Assembly: GCF_003686955.1 (NCBI RefSeq)
Contig: NZ_RCVM01000018.1
Span: 1-35,769, forward strand
Length of the DNA stretch: 35,769 nucleotides
Direction of reading: 5' to 3'
Source: Streptococcus hillyeri
Lineage (GTDB): Bacteria; Bacillota; Bacilli; Lactobacillales; Streptococcaceae
Made by a program: the position numbers and the translations under genes. The notes below the pieces were generated by a model that worked only from the letters and a program-made list of their open reading frames with translations, was not told the origin of the DNA and searched no databases. This document shows, in pieces, positions 10,357-21,241 of the stretch (the stretch's first letter is position 1; each line of letters opens with the position of its first letter).

Positions 10357-11259
10357 TTATTTCACATATTTTAAGCGTAAAATTTTCTCTTGATTCTTCG
10401 TCAAACGCAATAGGATAACAACCTTGTCAATAGACATATTGCTTTCCAAAAGACGTTCGGCTGCCATCATAAGACCGTTATTAATCCCCATTTCTAAAAT
10501 AGGATTTTTCTTATCGTTAACGTCAAAGATAAATTTATTATCTGGCAAGTCAAAGAGGACTTTTACAGCACCAAAGAGTTGTTCAAAGTTATCAATCGCT
10601 ACATCATAAACTGGTTTGGTTCCAGGCTTCAAAGTCCGTCCACGATGGTTAAACCACATTGAGTGCCAACCACCATTATGCGCTCCCATGATGTCATTAT
10701 CGTAAGAATCACCAACATAAAGGGTTGTCTGTGGATTCATATCAAACTGCTCTGCTGCAAGGTTAAAAATCTCTTTTTCTGGTTTTTGGAAACCAGTTGC
10801 TTGACTGACAATAACACGCTTAGGATCTACATACTCATAGAGCCCCAACTTCTTAACTTTTTTCAACTGATGCTCAGTCGGACCATTTGTAATAATCCCC
10901 ATTGGGACACCTTTTGACTTGAGAAAATCAAGGGTCATACGCATTTCATCAAGCATGGTAATATTTTCAAGCTCACGCTCATAGACCTCTTGGAAATGAT
11001 TGCCTTCTTCTTCCATAATGTCACGATGCCCAAATTCTAAAAGGGTCTCTTTGCAACGCCAAAAGCGGAAATACTCAGTCGTCCACTCGCCCGCCATTAC
11101 ACGGGGGAAACCAACATCTGAATAATGACGGAAACGAATATAGGCCTGATTCATCTTGCTCATATCAAAATCAGGAAAACACTTCTCCATCGCTATACGA
11201 TAAGGGGCTTGCTGATCGTAAATCGTATCGTCAACGTCAAATACAATGGAAGTTATCAT
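10357..11259 (-). CDS. HAD-superfamily phosphatase (subfamily IA), substrate unknown
   Basis: A cytoplasmic haloacid-dehalogenase-fold hydrolase. Motif I is DVDDT with nucleophile Asp8 and acid/base Asp10, motif II is IITNGP, the motif III lysine sits in FQKPEKEIF and motif IV is YVGDSYDND. The helical cap lies between motifs I and II. The general shape matches YjjG-like nucleotidases and phosphoglycolate-type phosphatases, but the sequence does not fix a substrate. After the core (about residue 225) there is an extension of about 70 residues, ending TKNQEKILRLKYVK, that is not part of the usual HAD fold. It is a single gene with its own promoter and terminator. Confidence 0.85.
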   Translation of the reverse strand: MITSIVFDVDDTIYDQQAPYRIAMEKCFPDFDMSKMNQAYIRFRHYSDVGFPRVMAGEWTTEYFRFWRCKETLLEFGHRDIMEEEGNHFQEVYERELENITMLDEMRMTLDFLKSKGVPMGIITNGPTEHQLKKVKKLGLYEYVDPKRVIVSQATGFQKPEKEIFNLAAEQFDMNPQTTLYVGDSYDNDIMGAHNGGWHSMWFNHRGRTLKPGTKPVYDVAIDNFEQLFGAVKVLFDLPDNKFIFDVNDKKNPILEMGINNGLMMAAERLLESNMSIDKVVILLRLTKNQEKILRLKYVK

Positions 11260-11298
11260 TACAGTCTCTTTTCTTAAAGATTTATCACTATGGTTTCA

Positions 11299-11327
11299 AT
11301 TATACAATGTTTCATCTCATTTTTCAA
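11299..11327 (-). promoter_or_regulatory. Promoter of the HAD phosphatase gene
   Basis: Minus-strand TTGAAA (11322-11327) and TATAAT (11299-11304) with a 17-base spacer. Confidence 0.7.
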
Positions 11328-11403
11328 TATTTTCAACATTTTCAAACACTTAAATCGTGGAAAAATACGTGTATTCTCTTAATTTTTATGGTAAAATAGG
11401 TAA

Positions 11404-12915
<1,512 letters not shown>

Positions 12916-12952
12916 GATTAATGTAAAATTTAGATACTACATCACAATATGT

Positions 12953-13079
12953 CCCTCACGTTTCTTTATCTTCAAGCGTGAGGCTGAAAAGGTCTAGTAG
13001 ATCACAAATATAGCACTCGTGCCTTTGTTTTTAGCGAGTGATTGAGGCTGGAAATTTTCCAGTCTCTTTAATTTTTTGT
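12953..13079 (+). terminator. Hairpin series downstream of lysS
   Basis: Three stems follow the lysS stop: CCTCACG/CGTGAGG (about 12953-12981), CACTCG/CGAGTG (about 13014-13040), and GAGGCTGGAAA/TTTCCAGTCTC (13044-13066) followed by a T-rich run. The last is the best intrinsic terminator. The remainder up to 13165 shows no gene. Confidence 0.6.
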
Positions 13080-13165
13080 CATAAGTACAGACTACTTCAC
13101 TTCTCAAAATAGTTGATATTAGAAATATTGAGTCCAAAAACTTTTCAGCTCCTAAATGATAACAT

Positions 13166-13220
13166 AAAAAACGAACCATCTCAGACTTAGAGACAAACTC
13201 TAAGTGAGAGGTTCGTTTTT
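13166..13220. terminator. Strong bidirectional terminator between lysS and sstT
   Basis: AAAAACGAACC pairs with GGTTCGTTTTT, with an inner stem CTCAGACTTAGAG/CTCTAAGTGAG. The A and T runs on both flanks allow it to work for both converging transcripts. Confidence 0.85.
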
Positions 13221-13231
13221 ATAAACACAAA

Positions 13232-13253
13232 CTCACCTCGAATTTGAGGTGAG
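13232..13253 (-). terminator. Hairpin just after sstT
   Basis: Perfect CTCACCTC/GAGGTGAG stem with a six-base loop, followed on the minus strand by TTTGTGTTT. It probably ends sstT transcripts together with the stronger hairpin beyond it. Confidence 0.6.
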
Positions 13254-13259
13254 CTTCCT

Positions 13260-14468
13260 TTATTTCTTCCACGCTGATTTTTCTGCTACAGCCGTGAATA
13301 AAACGTCTGTTGATGAGTTAAGAGCAGTTTCACAGGAATCCTGGATAACGCCAACGACAAATCCGACACCTACAACTTGCATGGCAATATCGTTTGGAAT
13401 ACCAAAGAGGCTACATGCCACTGGGATGAGAAGCAGAGATCCTCCTGCTACACCTGACGCTCCTGCTGCTGATAGGGCTGCTACTACTGATAAAAGCAAA
13501 GCTGATCCAAAATCAATGGTGATTCCCAAAGTATGAACAGCAGCCATTGTTAGGACATTAATGGTGACAGCCGCTCCTGCCATATTAATGGTAGCACCAA
13601 GTGGGATAGAAACCGAATAAGTGTCAGGGTCGAGTCCTAGTTTTTCACAAAGTTTCATATTAACTGGAATATTGGCTGCAGAGCTCCTTGTAAAAAAGGC
13701 TGTGACACCACTTTCACGTAAACATTGGAAAACCAATGGGAAAGGATTGGTACGCATCATGACAAATGCAATCAATGGATTCACGATAAGAGCCACAAAC
13801 GCCATACTACCAACTAAGACGACCAGTAAAAGAGCATAATCTTTCAAGGACTTTAAGCCATTGTCTGCTACAGTCGCAAAAACAAGTCCCATAATTCCAA
13901 ATGGCGCTAGGTTAATAATCCAAGTAACGACCTTGGAAGTTACCGTCGCCAATGTTTCTAACAATTCCTTAGTCTGTTTATTGGAATGACGAAAGGCTAA
14001 GCCAAAGACAACCGCCCATGAAAGGACACCGATATAATTTGCTGTTACCAAAGCATTGACTGGATTGTCCACAATTTTTAAGAGCAAGGTCTCAAATACC
14101 TCTGCAATCCCTTGTGGTGGGGCAATATCTGTTGCCATTGCTGCAGTTGATAAGACTAATTTCATCGGGAAAAGAAAACTCGCTACTACTGCTACCAAAG
14201 CTGCTACAAAAGTACCAAATAAATATAGGGCAATGATTGTTTTCATATTTGTTTTTTGTCCCTGTCTAGCATGTGACAAGGCATGTGCTACTAAGCAAAA
14301 TACTAGTAAAGGTGCGATAGCTTTCAGAGCTCCTACAAATAGGGTGCCAAATAAACTAATGACCGTTAACGACGGAAGAAGAACTCCTAGGATAATGCCT
14401 AGAATAGCACCAATCCCAATTTTCTTAATAAGACTCATTTGCCACCAAATCTTCGTTACTTTTTTCAT
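13260..14468 (-). CDS. sstT: Serine/threonine:sodium symporter
   Basis: Polytopic membrane carrier of the dicarboxylate/amino acid:cation symporter family that imports serine and threonine with Na+. The 402 residues match SstT. Features are an N-terminal [20 protein letters not shown] segment, the [14 protein letters not shown] helical-hairpin serine-rich motif, the [23 protein letters not shown] segment (the NMAGA substrate and cation site) and the final [20 protein letters not shown] segment. AGAGG sits about seven bases before the ATG. It is monocistronic with a strong promoter. Confidence 0.93.
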   Translation of the reverse strand: MKKVTKIWWQMSLIKKIGIGAILGIILGVLLPSLTVISLFGTLFVGALKAIAPLLVFCLVAHALSHARQGQKTNMKTIIALYLFGTFVAALVAVVASFLFPMKLVLSTAAMATDIAPPQGIAEVFETLLLKIVDNPVNALVTANYIGVLSWAVVFGLAFRHSNKQTKELLETLATVTSKVVTWIINLAPFGIMGLVFATVADNGLKSLKDYALLLVVLVGSMAFVALIVNPLIAFVMMRTNPFPLVFQCLRESGVTAFFTRSSAANIPVNMKLCEKLGLDPDTYSVSIPLGATINMAGAAVTINVLTMAAVHTLGITIDFGSALLLSVVAALSAAGASGVAGGSLLLIPVACSLFGIPNDIAMQVVGVGFVVGVIQDSCETALNSSTDVLFTAVAEKSAWKK

Positions 14469-14500
14469 AGTATACCTCTAATTTTTAGTATATTTTTAAT

Positions 14501-14529
14501 ATCATATCGTAATTTCATGCACAAGTCAA
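14501..14529 (-). promoter_or_regulatory. sstT promoter
   Basis: Minus-strand TTGACT (14524-14529) and TATGAT (14501-14506) with a 17-base spacer. Confidence 0.8.
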
Positions 14530-14564
14530 CAGTTATTTCTTGATTGATAACGCTTTAAAAATAG

Positions 14565-14596
14565 AATAGAGACCGAAGTAATATTCAGTCTCTATT
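14565..14596 (-). terminator. metK terminator
   Basis: Minus-strand stem AATAGAGAC/GTCTCTATT followed by CTATTTTT, shortly after the metK stop. Confidence 0.75.
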
Positions 14597-14612
14597 ATTT
14601 TTATTCAAAACA

Positions 14613-15806
14613 TTATGAATTTGCTACTGCTGCTTTCAGAGCATCTACCTTATCCAATTTTTCCCATGGAAGGTCGATATCTGTACGTCCCATGTGTCCA
14701 TAAGCTGCTGTTTGTTTATAGATTGGGCGTTTAAGATCAAGCATCTTAATGATACCTGCTGGACGGAGGTCAAAGTTTTCACGCACCGCTTTTTCCAAAG
14801 CAGCTTCAGAAACTGTCGCCGTACCAAAAGTATCTACACGCACAGATACTGGATGAGCCACACCTATAGCATAAGCCAATTGAACTTCTGCTTTCTTAGC
14901 GAGACCTGCTGCTACGATATTTTTAGCGATGTAACGTGCCGCATAAGAAGCAGAGCGGTCAACTTTAGTAGCATCCTTACCAGAGAAAGCACCACCACCG
15001 TGACGAGAATAACCACCGTAAGTATCCACAATGATTTTACGTCCTGTCAAACCAGAATCTCCTTGAGGTCCACCGATAACAAAGCGTCCTGTTGGGTTGA
15101 TAAAGAATTTTGTGTCTTCATCAAGATATTCTGTTGGAATAACAGCTTTAATGACTTGGTTAATCACATCTTCACGAATTTGCTCGTTTGTTGCTTCTGG
15201 ATCGTGTTGCGTAGAGATAACAACTGTGTCCACGCGCACTGGTTGATCATTTTCATCATATTCCACTGTAACTTGAGATTTTGCATCTGGACGAAGGTAT
15301 GAAATGGCACCTGATTTACGAAGCTCAGCTAATTTACGAACCAATTGGTGCGATAATGAAATCGGAAGTGGCATTAATTCTGGTGTCTCATCAATGGCAA
15401 AACCAAACATAAGACCTTGGTCACCTGCACCAATCAAGCTAAGTTCATCTTTTTCCCCATCACGTACTTCAAGAGCTTCATTAACCCCTTGGGCAATGTC
15501 TGGTGATTGTTCAATCAACGACGGATGTACGCCAACAGAATCTGCCGCAAAGCCATATTCTGCATTGTTATAACCGATTTCAGCAATCGTCTCACGAACA
15601 ACCTTGTTAATATCCACATAAGCTGTCGTAGAAATTTCACCAAAAACATGAACAGAACCTGTATAAACAGCTGTTTCTGCTGCAACGTGTGCTTCTGGAT
15701 CTTGCTCTAAAATCGCATCTAAAATCGCATCTGAAATTTGGTCTGCAATCTTATCCGGATGTCCTTCCGAAACTGACTCAGACGTGAAAAGTTTACGTTC
15801 TGACAT
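14613..15806 (-). CDS. metK: S-adenosylmethionine synthetase
   Basis: Makes S-adenosylmethionine from methionine and ATP. The 397 residues match the family. Visible signatures are [20 protein letters not shown] at the N-terminus, the [12 protein letters not shown] motif and the glycine-rich [16 protein letters not shown] loop. I start at ATG 15806, preceded by AAAGGGGGAC. That GGGGG is both the ribosome binding site and the 3' strand of the SAM-III riboswitch; a longer frame to 15887 runs through the riboswitch and is not real. SAM should shut off translation directly. Confidence 0.97.
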   Translation of the reverse strand: MSERKLFTSESVSEGHPDKIADQISDAILDAILEQDPEAHVAAETAVYTGSVHVFGEISTTAYVDINKVVRETIAEIGYNNAEYGFAADSVGVHPSLIEQSPDIAQGVNEALEVRDGEKDELSLIGAGDQGLMFGFAIDETPELMPLPISLSHQLVRKLAELRKSGAISYLRPDAKSQVTVEYDENDQPVRVDTVVISTQHDPEATNEQIREDVINQVIKAVIPTEYLDEDTKFFINPTGRFVIGGPQGDSGLTGRKIIVDTYGGYSRHGGGAFSGKDATKVDRSASYAARYIAKNIVAAGLAKKAEVQLAYAIGVAHPVSVRVDTFGTATVSEAALEKAVRENFDLRPAGIIKMLDLKRPIYKQTAAYGHMGRTDIDLPWEKLDKVDALKAAVANS

Positions 15807-15812
15807 AAAAAT

Positions 15813-15956
15813 GTCCCCCTTTAATAAAAATCTCGTAGGTCTCCTTGAACGATAAAGAACACTACGCGTTACTAGGTTACAAAGCACTAGCTATAAAACA
15901 GTTGAAGTCTCACAACAGAGGAAACAATCACTAGCATACAACTACCTTTTCGGGAC
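15813..15956 (-). promoter_or_regulatory. SAM-III (SMK box) riboswitch controlling metK
   Basis: On the minus strand the 5' element GTCCCGAAAAGGTAGT (15941-15956) is complementary through GTCCC to GGGAC of the metK Shine-Dalgarno (15813-15817). The conserved CTTTGTAACC lies between them (15875-15884). These are the hallmark pieces of the lactic-acid-bacterial SMK box, where SAM binding sequesters the ribosome binding site. The stretch between TGTAACC and the Shine-Dalgarno is about 55 bases, so this copy has an enlarged internal loop. An extended -10 (TGTTAGAAT) lies just upstream. Confidence 0.9.
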
Positions 15957-16056
15957 TTAATAACGTTATTATTCTAACATAGATAACTCATTTTGGCTAT
16001 TAAAATCTTCTCATTAAAAACTACCAAAATCAATCTTTTTATACTATACTAGACTT

Positions 16057-16995
16057 ATGAAAACATACGAAAAAATTTTTGAGGCACTTTACGAGAAAAA
16101 AGACTTTATTACCGGTGAAAGTCTAGCTCAATCCTTGCAAGTGTCTCGCACAGCCATTTGGAAAGCTATAAAAACTCTTGAAGAACAAGGCATTACGATA
16201 GAAACCAGCAAAGGAAAAGGCTATCGCTGGGTATCTGGTGACCTCTTGATTCCAGATAAAATCACTTCCCAAACCGGTCTTCCTGTGACTTTTGTGCAAA
16301 GCAGCGCTTCTACCCAATTAGATGCCAAGCAAGGTATGGACAGTGGGAACTCCTCTCCTAGACTCTATCTGGCGGGTAATCAAACCGCAGCTCGTGGGCG
16401 AATGGGGCGCCAATTTTTTGCTGAAAAAAATGGGGGCATTTACATGAGTTTGCACATTAAACCAAATGTAGCCTTTGATCAACTACCGACCTATACGCTC
16501 ATGGTAGCAAGTGCAACAGTCCGAGCCATTCACCGCCTAACCGGTAAAGATTGTGATATCAAATGGGTCAACGATATTTATTTTGAAGGTAAAAAAATTG
16601 TTGGTATCTTAACAGAGGCCGTTTCCTCAATTGAGACTGGTACTATTACAGATGTTATCATTGGTGTAGGGATTAATTTCCATCTTAAAGGTATTCCAAA
16701 CGATCTCAAGCAGAAAGCTGGTAGCCTCTTTTCAGATGATTTGCCTACGATTACACGAAACGATCTCATTAGTGAAATCTGGCATATCTTTTCAACCATT
16801 CCAGAACATGATTTGTACAAGGTCTACCGTGATAAATCATTAGTATTAGATAGACATGTCACTTTCACACAAAACGGGCAGGATTATTCAGGAATTGCCC
16901 AAGATATTACTCCAAACGGTGGCCTCCTTGTTGAATTAGATTCTGGTGGCATGATGGAAATTTCTAGTGGGGAAGTTAGCTTAACGTCGTGGTAA
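16057..16995 (+). CDS. birA: Biotin-protein ligase with N-terminal helix-turn-helix
   Basis: Activates biotin as biotinyl-AMP and attaches it to carboxyl-carrier proteins. The N-terminal winged helix (ESLAQSLQVSRTAIWKAIKTLEEQG, about 21-46) indicates a class II ligase that can also repress biotin genes. The catalytic core has ARGRMGRQFFAEKNGGIYMS (biotinoyl-AMP loop) and KWVNDIYFEGKKIVGILTE, and a small C-terminal SH3-like domain follows (DITPNGGLLVELDSGG). 312 residues is a normal length. The ATG has no Shine-Dalgarno: TATACT (16045-16050) lies six bases upstream, so the transcript may be leaderless. Confidence 0.93.
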   Translation: MKTYEKIFEALYEKKDFITGESLAQSLQVSRTAIWKAIKTLEEQGITIETSKGKGYRWVSGDLLIPDKITSQTGLPVTFVQSSASTQLDAKQGMDSGNSSPRLYLAGNQTAARGRMGRQFFAEKNGGIYMSLHIKPNVAFDQLPTYTLMVASATVRAIHRLTGKDCDIKWVNDIYFEGKKIVGILTEAVSSIETGTITDVIIGVGINFHLKGIPNDLKQKAGSLFSDDLPTITRNDLISEIWHIFSTIPEHDLYKVYRDKSLVLDRHVTFTQNGQDYSGIAQDITPNGGLLVELDSGGMMEISSGEVSLTSW

Positions 16996-17012
16996 TAACT
17001 ATAATTCAAATC

Positions 17013-17061
17013 AAAAAGCCTAAAATTTGGTCACATCCGACCAAGGATTTTAGGCTTTTTT
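17013..17061. terminator. Bidirectional terminator between birA and the ABC operon
   Basis: AAAAAGCCTAAAAT pairs with ATTTTAGGCTTTTTT, with an inner GGTC/GACC stem. It overlaps the last codons of the convergent ABC gene (stop at 17050-17052). Confidence 0.9.
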
Positions 17062-18627
17062 GTATGATGTTAACTCAATTTCTCCATCATAGACAAAATC
17101 ATCATCAATATGGTGGGCGATTTCAATAACAGTGACTGGTAGATTAAATAGCAGATTTCGAATGTTCTTGGCATTTTCAGCATCAAGCGGAGCTGTCACT
17201 TCATCTGCAAGAAGGACATCTTTTTGTCTAATCAGACTGCGTGCAATTTCAAGCCGTGCCCGTTGTCCACCAGAAATATTTTCGCCATTATTAGCAATTT
17301 GATACTCTAAAATATCATCAAACTCAGACGTCAAACCTACCTGCTCTAGCTTTTCCAATAATAGGGCATCGGAAAATTCAGCTCCTAGCGTCAAATTATA
17401 TCGAATGCTATCATTAAAGAGATAAGGTGACTGAGCAATTAAACCGATTCGCTGTTGGTAATCTTTCATCACCTGACCGTCATCAAGTACTATCGTTAGC
17501 CCGCCTTTGTCTGGAATTAATTCTTGTAACATCAACTTAAAGAGAGTCGATTTTCCAGAGCCACTTGGTCCTTTAATCAAGTATTTCTTCCCTTTTTCAA
17601 AGCGATAAGAGAAATTAGAAAATAGCACCCTACCTGCAAAAGATTTGGTCAATTGATGACATGCTAACGCTTCGAAACTTTTAGTAGATACTGAATTTGT
17701 CTGAACGTTAGGGATATCCTGTGCCAATATTTGATCGAATTTATCAGAAATAGCCTTTGCTCCTTTGAGCCTAAAAATATCGTTAATGATATTCATCAAA
17801 GGTTGTTCCAGACGTGTTGCCGCAATAAACATCGCAATCAGGTCAGTCGTTCTCAAATCTGTCCCTACTGTCATCAAAACCAGGCCCAAAAAGATTGGTA
17901 AGAATTGAGACACAAAGAGCATCAGATTGGCTAAAAAGGCAAAGAAAGATTGATAAATCCCAAATGTTTGCCGTGACTTTTCATAGTATGCTGATTGTTT
18001 TTGAAGCACTTTAAAACTAGGAGAAAGGGCTTGATTCTGAGCCAATGTTGACCTTCCAGCAATCGTATCACTCAATGAACTCAGTAATTTCTGTCTTTCT
18101 GCGGCTTGTTCGCCCCCTTTTTGCTCTGCTATTTTACTAATTCTAAGTTGAACAACTAAGAAAAGAAAGGCACAGGCAATAAACAGCAAACCAATCGGTA
18201 TATTTTTGGACAAGAGGTAGATACTAAGTAAGAGGAAATTACTAATATGTGCAACAAGGAGAACACTAGGGCTAATATGGTTCCAGAGATAATATTCGAC
18301 ATCCTGTGTCAATAGCGAAATTTTCTTATCATTGCCCATTTTCTGATGACCTAACATCAACTGCTGATAGAGACTAAGTCGAATGTTGCCACAACCAATG
18401 GTCATTATCTGGTTCAGTAAGAGATTGGCAATAAACATGACAGCATATAAGAGCAAATAGAGTGTCAGTCCATAGACCAAAAAATCCCATATCTCTTTGC
18501 AGCTATTTAACGCTGTAAGGTCGAAAATTTTGTCTGTCATTAATGGTTCAATGAGAAAGACAAAACTGTTTAAAACACTGGAGATGAGGGCTAAAGTCAC
18601 CAAAAATTTATTAAAATACTTAAACAT
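17050..18627 (-). CDS. ABC exporter half-transporter (membrane + ATPase), second gene of pair
   Basis: 525 residues. About six hydrophobic helices cover residues 8-300, and a nucleotide-binding domain follows: Walker A GPSGSGKST (353-361), Q-loop IGLIAQSP, signature ISGGQRARLEIARSLI, Walker B DVLLADEVT with the catalytic Glu, and H-loop VIEIAHH. There is no peptidase C39 domain. It starts eight bases after its paralogous neighbour, so the two probably form a heterodimeric exporter. Both sit downstream of rgg on the same strand, which suggests the peptide-sensing regulator controls export. The substrate cannot be read from sequence; a peptide or an antimicrobial is possible. Confidence 0.85.
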   Translation of the reverse strand: MFKYFNKFLVTLALISSVLNSFVFLIEPLMTDKIFDLTALNSCKEIWDFLVYGLTLYLLLYAVMFIANLLLNQIMTIGCGNIRLSLYQQLMLGHQKMGNDKKISLLTQDVEYYLWNHISPSVLLVAHISNFLLLSIYLLSKNIPIGLLFIACAFLFLVVQLRISKIAEQKGGEQAAERQKLLSSLSDTIAGRSTLAQNQALSPSFKVLQKQSAYYEKSRQTFGIYQSFFAFLANLMLFVSQFLPIFLGLVLMTVGTDLRTTDLIAMFIAATRLEQPLMNIINDIFRLKGAKAISDKFDQILAQDIPNVQTNSVSTKSFEALACHQLTKSFAGRVLFSNFSYRFEKGKKYLIKGPSGSGKSTLFKLMLQELIPDKGGLTIVLDDGQVMKDYQQRIGLIAQSPYLFNDSIRYNLTLGAEFSDALLLEKLEQVGLTSEFDDILEYQIANNGENISGGQRARLEIARSLIRQKDVLLADEVTAPLDAENAKNIRNLLFNLPVTVIEIAHHIDDDFVYDGEIELTSYKKA

Positions 18628-18635
18628 CTCATCAC

Positions 18636-20189
18636 CTACAATTCTATCACAGCATCATAACTGAACACTTCATCTACATGGTGAGCCACTTCAATAATGG
18701 TCATCGGAAGTGAAAAAATCAACTCTCTTACTCTACGAGCATTGTCTTTATCCAAAGCAGCAGCCACTTCATCCAAAAGCAAAATATCCTTTTGACGGAG
18801 TAAAAATCGTGCCAATTCTATCCTGACACGCTGACCACCTGAAACATTACTACCATTATTTTCAATTTGGAAATCTAAGCCTTCAGGGAATTCTTCAAGC
18901 AAATGAACTTGCTTTAATACTTTGGTCATTTCTTCACGGGAAAAAGTCTGATTCAGACAGATATTTTCTTCTAGACTTCCATTAAAGAGAAAAGGCGATT
19001 GATTCACCATCCCGATATTAGCTTGGTAAGTCTCAAAGACTTGATTGTCATTTGTCACAAGAGCAACTTTTCCAGAATCTACAGTCTCACCCTTGATGAT
19101 ATTTAGTAAGGTCGTTTTTCCTCGTCCACTGGCTCCCTTAATCAAATATTTTTTCCCTTTTTCAAAGGTATAGGAAAACTCTTTAAAAATGGATTTCTCT
19201 CCATAGGATTTTGTGATATTTTGCAAAGTCAGAGCTTTAAAATCAGGAATGTATGGAACTTCTGCTTTATCAACATGCTTATCCATTAACTCATAGATTT
19301 TTGTTTTGATCGAGTTGGCAGCCTGCATACTAAATGTCGCATACATCATATTTTGAAGAGGACTGGACAAACTACTTGAAGCAATAAACATGGCTACAAG
19401 AGAAGATACGGGAATATGACCAAACGTATTTGGAAATAAGAAATAAATACCAACTGGCAAAACACGGCCCAAAAATTGCGTCAATCCATTACAGAAAAAG
19501 AGAAAATTAGACAAGTAATAATAATTGCGACGAGCTGTTTCGTAGGTTATTACTTGGTTTTTAAGTTTACCATAGGTAGTCTCAAAAGCCTGATGATGTA
19601 ATAAAGTACTTCCACCATTAACATAATCCATCAGTAAAGCCATCGAATGTTCTCGCTCCTCGCTCTGCTTCTTTCCCAGAGAATCCGTAAGTTTCGTCAA
19701 AGACAACTGAGGTAAGGGACGCAACAACGAGCCTAGAATAAATAACAATGCTAACGTTGGATTTAAGCTGATTAAATAAATAGACACTACAAGGAAAAGC
19801 ATTCCATTTTTGGGCAAACGCATAACCTGCGTCACATAATTATCATAGAAAAACTCTAGGTCTTGGCTCAGAAAATTGGTTGCCTCATGTTGGTCTATGC
19901 TCTCACTAGATAGTAAGACTGTTCTCGCCAATTTTTTACGCAAGATTAGCATCATCCGTTTACAAGACATATCGTAAACTACATTTGCTCCAAACTCTAG
20001 ACCATAGAATACCAAATAGGTCAATAAACCCACAGCAAAGAGTTTCCACAAAGAATTAAAATCAGATATCGTATCAATCGCAATAACCTTTTTAATCACG
20101 AGTGACTGTAAAATACTAGCAAAGCCACCCAGAATAAAGATAAGAAGGGCGACATACTTGAATTTTCCAAGATAAGATAATAGTTTCAT
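18636..20189 (-). CDS. ABC exporter half-transporter (membrane + ATPase), first gene of pair
   Basis: 517 residues with the same layout as its neighbour: a six-helix membrane domain and then an ATPase with Walker A GASGRGKTT (352-360), Q-loop IGMVNQSP, signature VSGGQRVRIELARFLL, Walker B DILLLDEVA and H-loop IIEVAHH. Both ATPase sites look complete, unlike heterodimeric exporters with one degenerate site. GGAGG lies seven bases before the ATG. A 117-base gap separates it from rgg and holds a possible promoter. No gene for a modified peptide, modification enzyme or immunity protein is visible next to it. Confidence 0.85.
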   Translation of the reverse strand: MKLLSYLGKFKYVALLIFILGGFASILQSLVIKKVIAIDTISDFNSLWKLFAVGLLTYLVFYGLEFGANVVYDMSCKRMMLILRKKLARTVLLSSESIDQHEATNFLSQDLEFFYDNYVTQVMRLPKNGMLFLVVSIYLISLNPTLALLFILGSLLRPLPQLSLTKLTDSLGKKQSEEREHSMALLMDYVNGGSTLLHHQAFETTYGKLKNQVITYETARRNYYYLSNFLFFCNGLTQFLGRVLPVGIYFLFPNTFGHIPVSSLVAMFIASSSLSSPLQNMMYATFSMQAANSIKTKIYELMDKHVDKAEVPYIPDFKALTLQNITKSYGEKSIFKEFSYTFEKGKKYLIKGASGRGKTTLLNIIKGETVDSGKVALVTNDNQVFETYQANIGMVNQSPFLFNGSLEENICLNQTFSREEMTKVLKQVHLLEEFPEGLDFQIENNGSNVSGGQRVRIELARFLLRQKDILLLDEVAAALDKDNARRVRELIFSLPMTIIEVAHHVDEVFSYDAVIEL

Positions 20190-20255
20190 GATATTTCCTC
20201 CGAATTAAACCACCTAGACACAACCAGTGAAAGCAATCAATGGCTAATCCCTTTA

Positions 20256-20284
20256 AGTATATCACTCTCAACTTCCACTAAAAA
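20256..20284 (-). promoter_or_regulatory. Possible promoter of the ABC exporter operon
   Basis: Minus-strand TATACT (20256-20261) with a weak TTTTTA -35 (20279-20284) at 17 bases. The -10 is preceded by GTGA, so this reads TGATATAC, similar to the TGATATCA of the rgg-shp intergenic palindrome. A poor -35 would fit dependence on an activator. Confidence 0.4.
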
Positions 20285-20306
20285 TTTTTCCCATATCTGC
20301 GTATTA

Positions 20307-21155
20307 CTACAATTTATCTAAATGCTTACGATAAATCTGTGCCAATTGATCACTCCCAGCTAACACCATCGCTTCAATACATTTTTGCATCCCTACAATG
20401 GCATCTTGGTTACCCGATTCGCGATAGTCATAAAAATGTTTAGCATACTGGAAAACCAAGCGCTCATAAATTTCTGTCTCAATGAAAAAACACTGATTTA
20501 ATTGCTTTTCAAAATACAAGGCATCAAGTAACTTTCCTCTTTCAATACAGGTGATATACCCATTTAATAGCATTGTGGAAATTAAACGCCTATTATTAGG
20601 AATTTCTTTATAAAAATCTGAGCGCCGGATCATTTCTCTAGCCAAAACCATGAAAACATCATGTTTTAGGACATCTAAAGTATTTGAAAAAATCAACAAT
20701 TCATAATATCCCCAATATTCCACACTAAACAAATAGTCGGTTAAATCGTCCAAATCCTTTTGATTATAATAAGCTTCTCCTGATAAATCTTGCAAACGAA
20801 TTTTCAATAAAATCATATTGAGTTGATAAAATTTACCCCTTTTATTCTCCGATTCCATCTGTGAATATAGAAGCTTTTTCATGCCTTCAATATCGTGAGT
20901 TGATACAAAATGCCGAACTTTTGACAAGAGTTCATTCAGTTCATCCCTATGAAAATCATGCACCGCATACATAAATTCATCAATTGGCATGTTAATCTCA
21001 TCTAAAATAGCCATAAACTTAGAAATGGTTAAATCTGTCTCTCCTTTTTCAAATCGAGATAGCTGGGAGATTGATATACCAGCCTTTGCAACATCTTTTA
21101 ATCGTAATCCTCTAGATTCTCGAAACTTTTTAAAAATTTCTCCAAATTTTTTCAT
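20307..21155 (-). CDS. Rgg-family peptide-responsive transcription regulator
   Basis: 282 residues, the usual Rgg length. The N-terminal helix-turn-helix is FGEIFKKFRESRGLRLKDVA followed by SISQLSRFEKGETDLTISKF, and a long all-helical TPR-like C-terminal domain binds pheromones in this family. I start at ATG 21155, five bases after GGAGGT; an adjacent ATG at 21158 is possible, and the ORF extension to 21212 has no support. A 20-codon SHP-like gene is divergent, 86 bases away, the classic rgg/shp layout. The likely targets are the shp promoter and the downstream ABC pair. The closest Rgg subgroup cannot be decided by eye. Confidence 0.9.
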   Translation of the reverse strand: MKKFGEIFKKFRESRGLRLKDVAKAGISISQLSRFEKGETDLTISKFMAILDEINMPIDEFMYAVHDFHRDELNELLSKVRHFVSTHDIEGMKKLLYSQMESENKRGKFYQLNMILLKIRLQDLSGEAYYNQKDLDDLTDYLFSVEYWGYYELLIFSNTLDVLKHDVFMVLAREMIRRSDFYKEIPNNRRLISTMLLNGYITCIERGKLLDALYFEKQLNQCFFIETEIYERLVFQYAKHFYDYRESGNQDAIVGMQKCIEAMVLAGSDQLAQIYRKHLDKL

Positions 21156-21197
21156 CATACACCTCCAATAAGCATATATGGGAATACTTTTTAATTT

Positions 21198-21209
21198 TAT
21201 GATATCATA
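21198..21209. promoter_or_regulatory. Palindrome in the rgg-shp intergenic region
   Basis: TATGATATCATA, a perfect 12-base palindrome about midway between the divergent rgg and shp genes. On the minus strand it overlaps an extended -10 for rgg (TTGTATGAT). On the plus strand it lies at the likely shp promoter, which lacks a good -35. It is a candidate Rgg operator. Confidence 0.45.
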
Positions 21210-21241
21210 CAATAAAGAAAAACAAAAGTGAGTATTTTCAC

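Noticed and set aside
14694..15302. 202-codon frame antisense to metK
   Set aside because: A shadow of metK codon usage; Cys/Ser/Phe-rich nonsense composition.
15807..15887. Extended MetK N-terminus
   Set aside because: The codons are riboswitch sequence; the conserved protein begins [10 protein letters not shown] at 15806.
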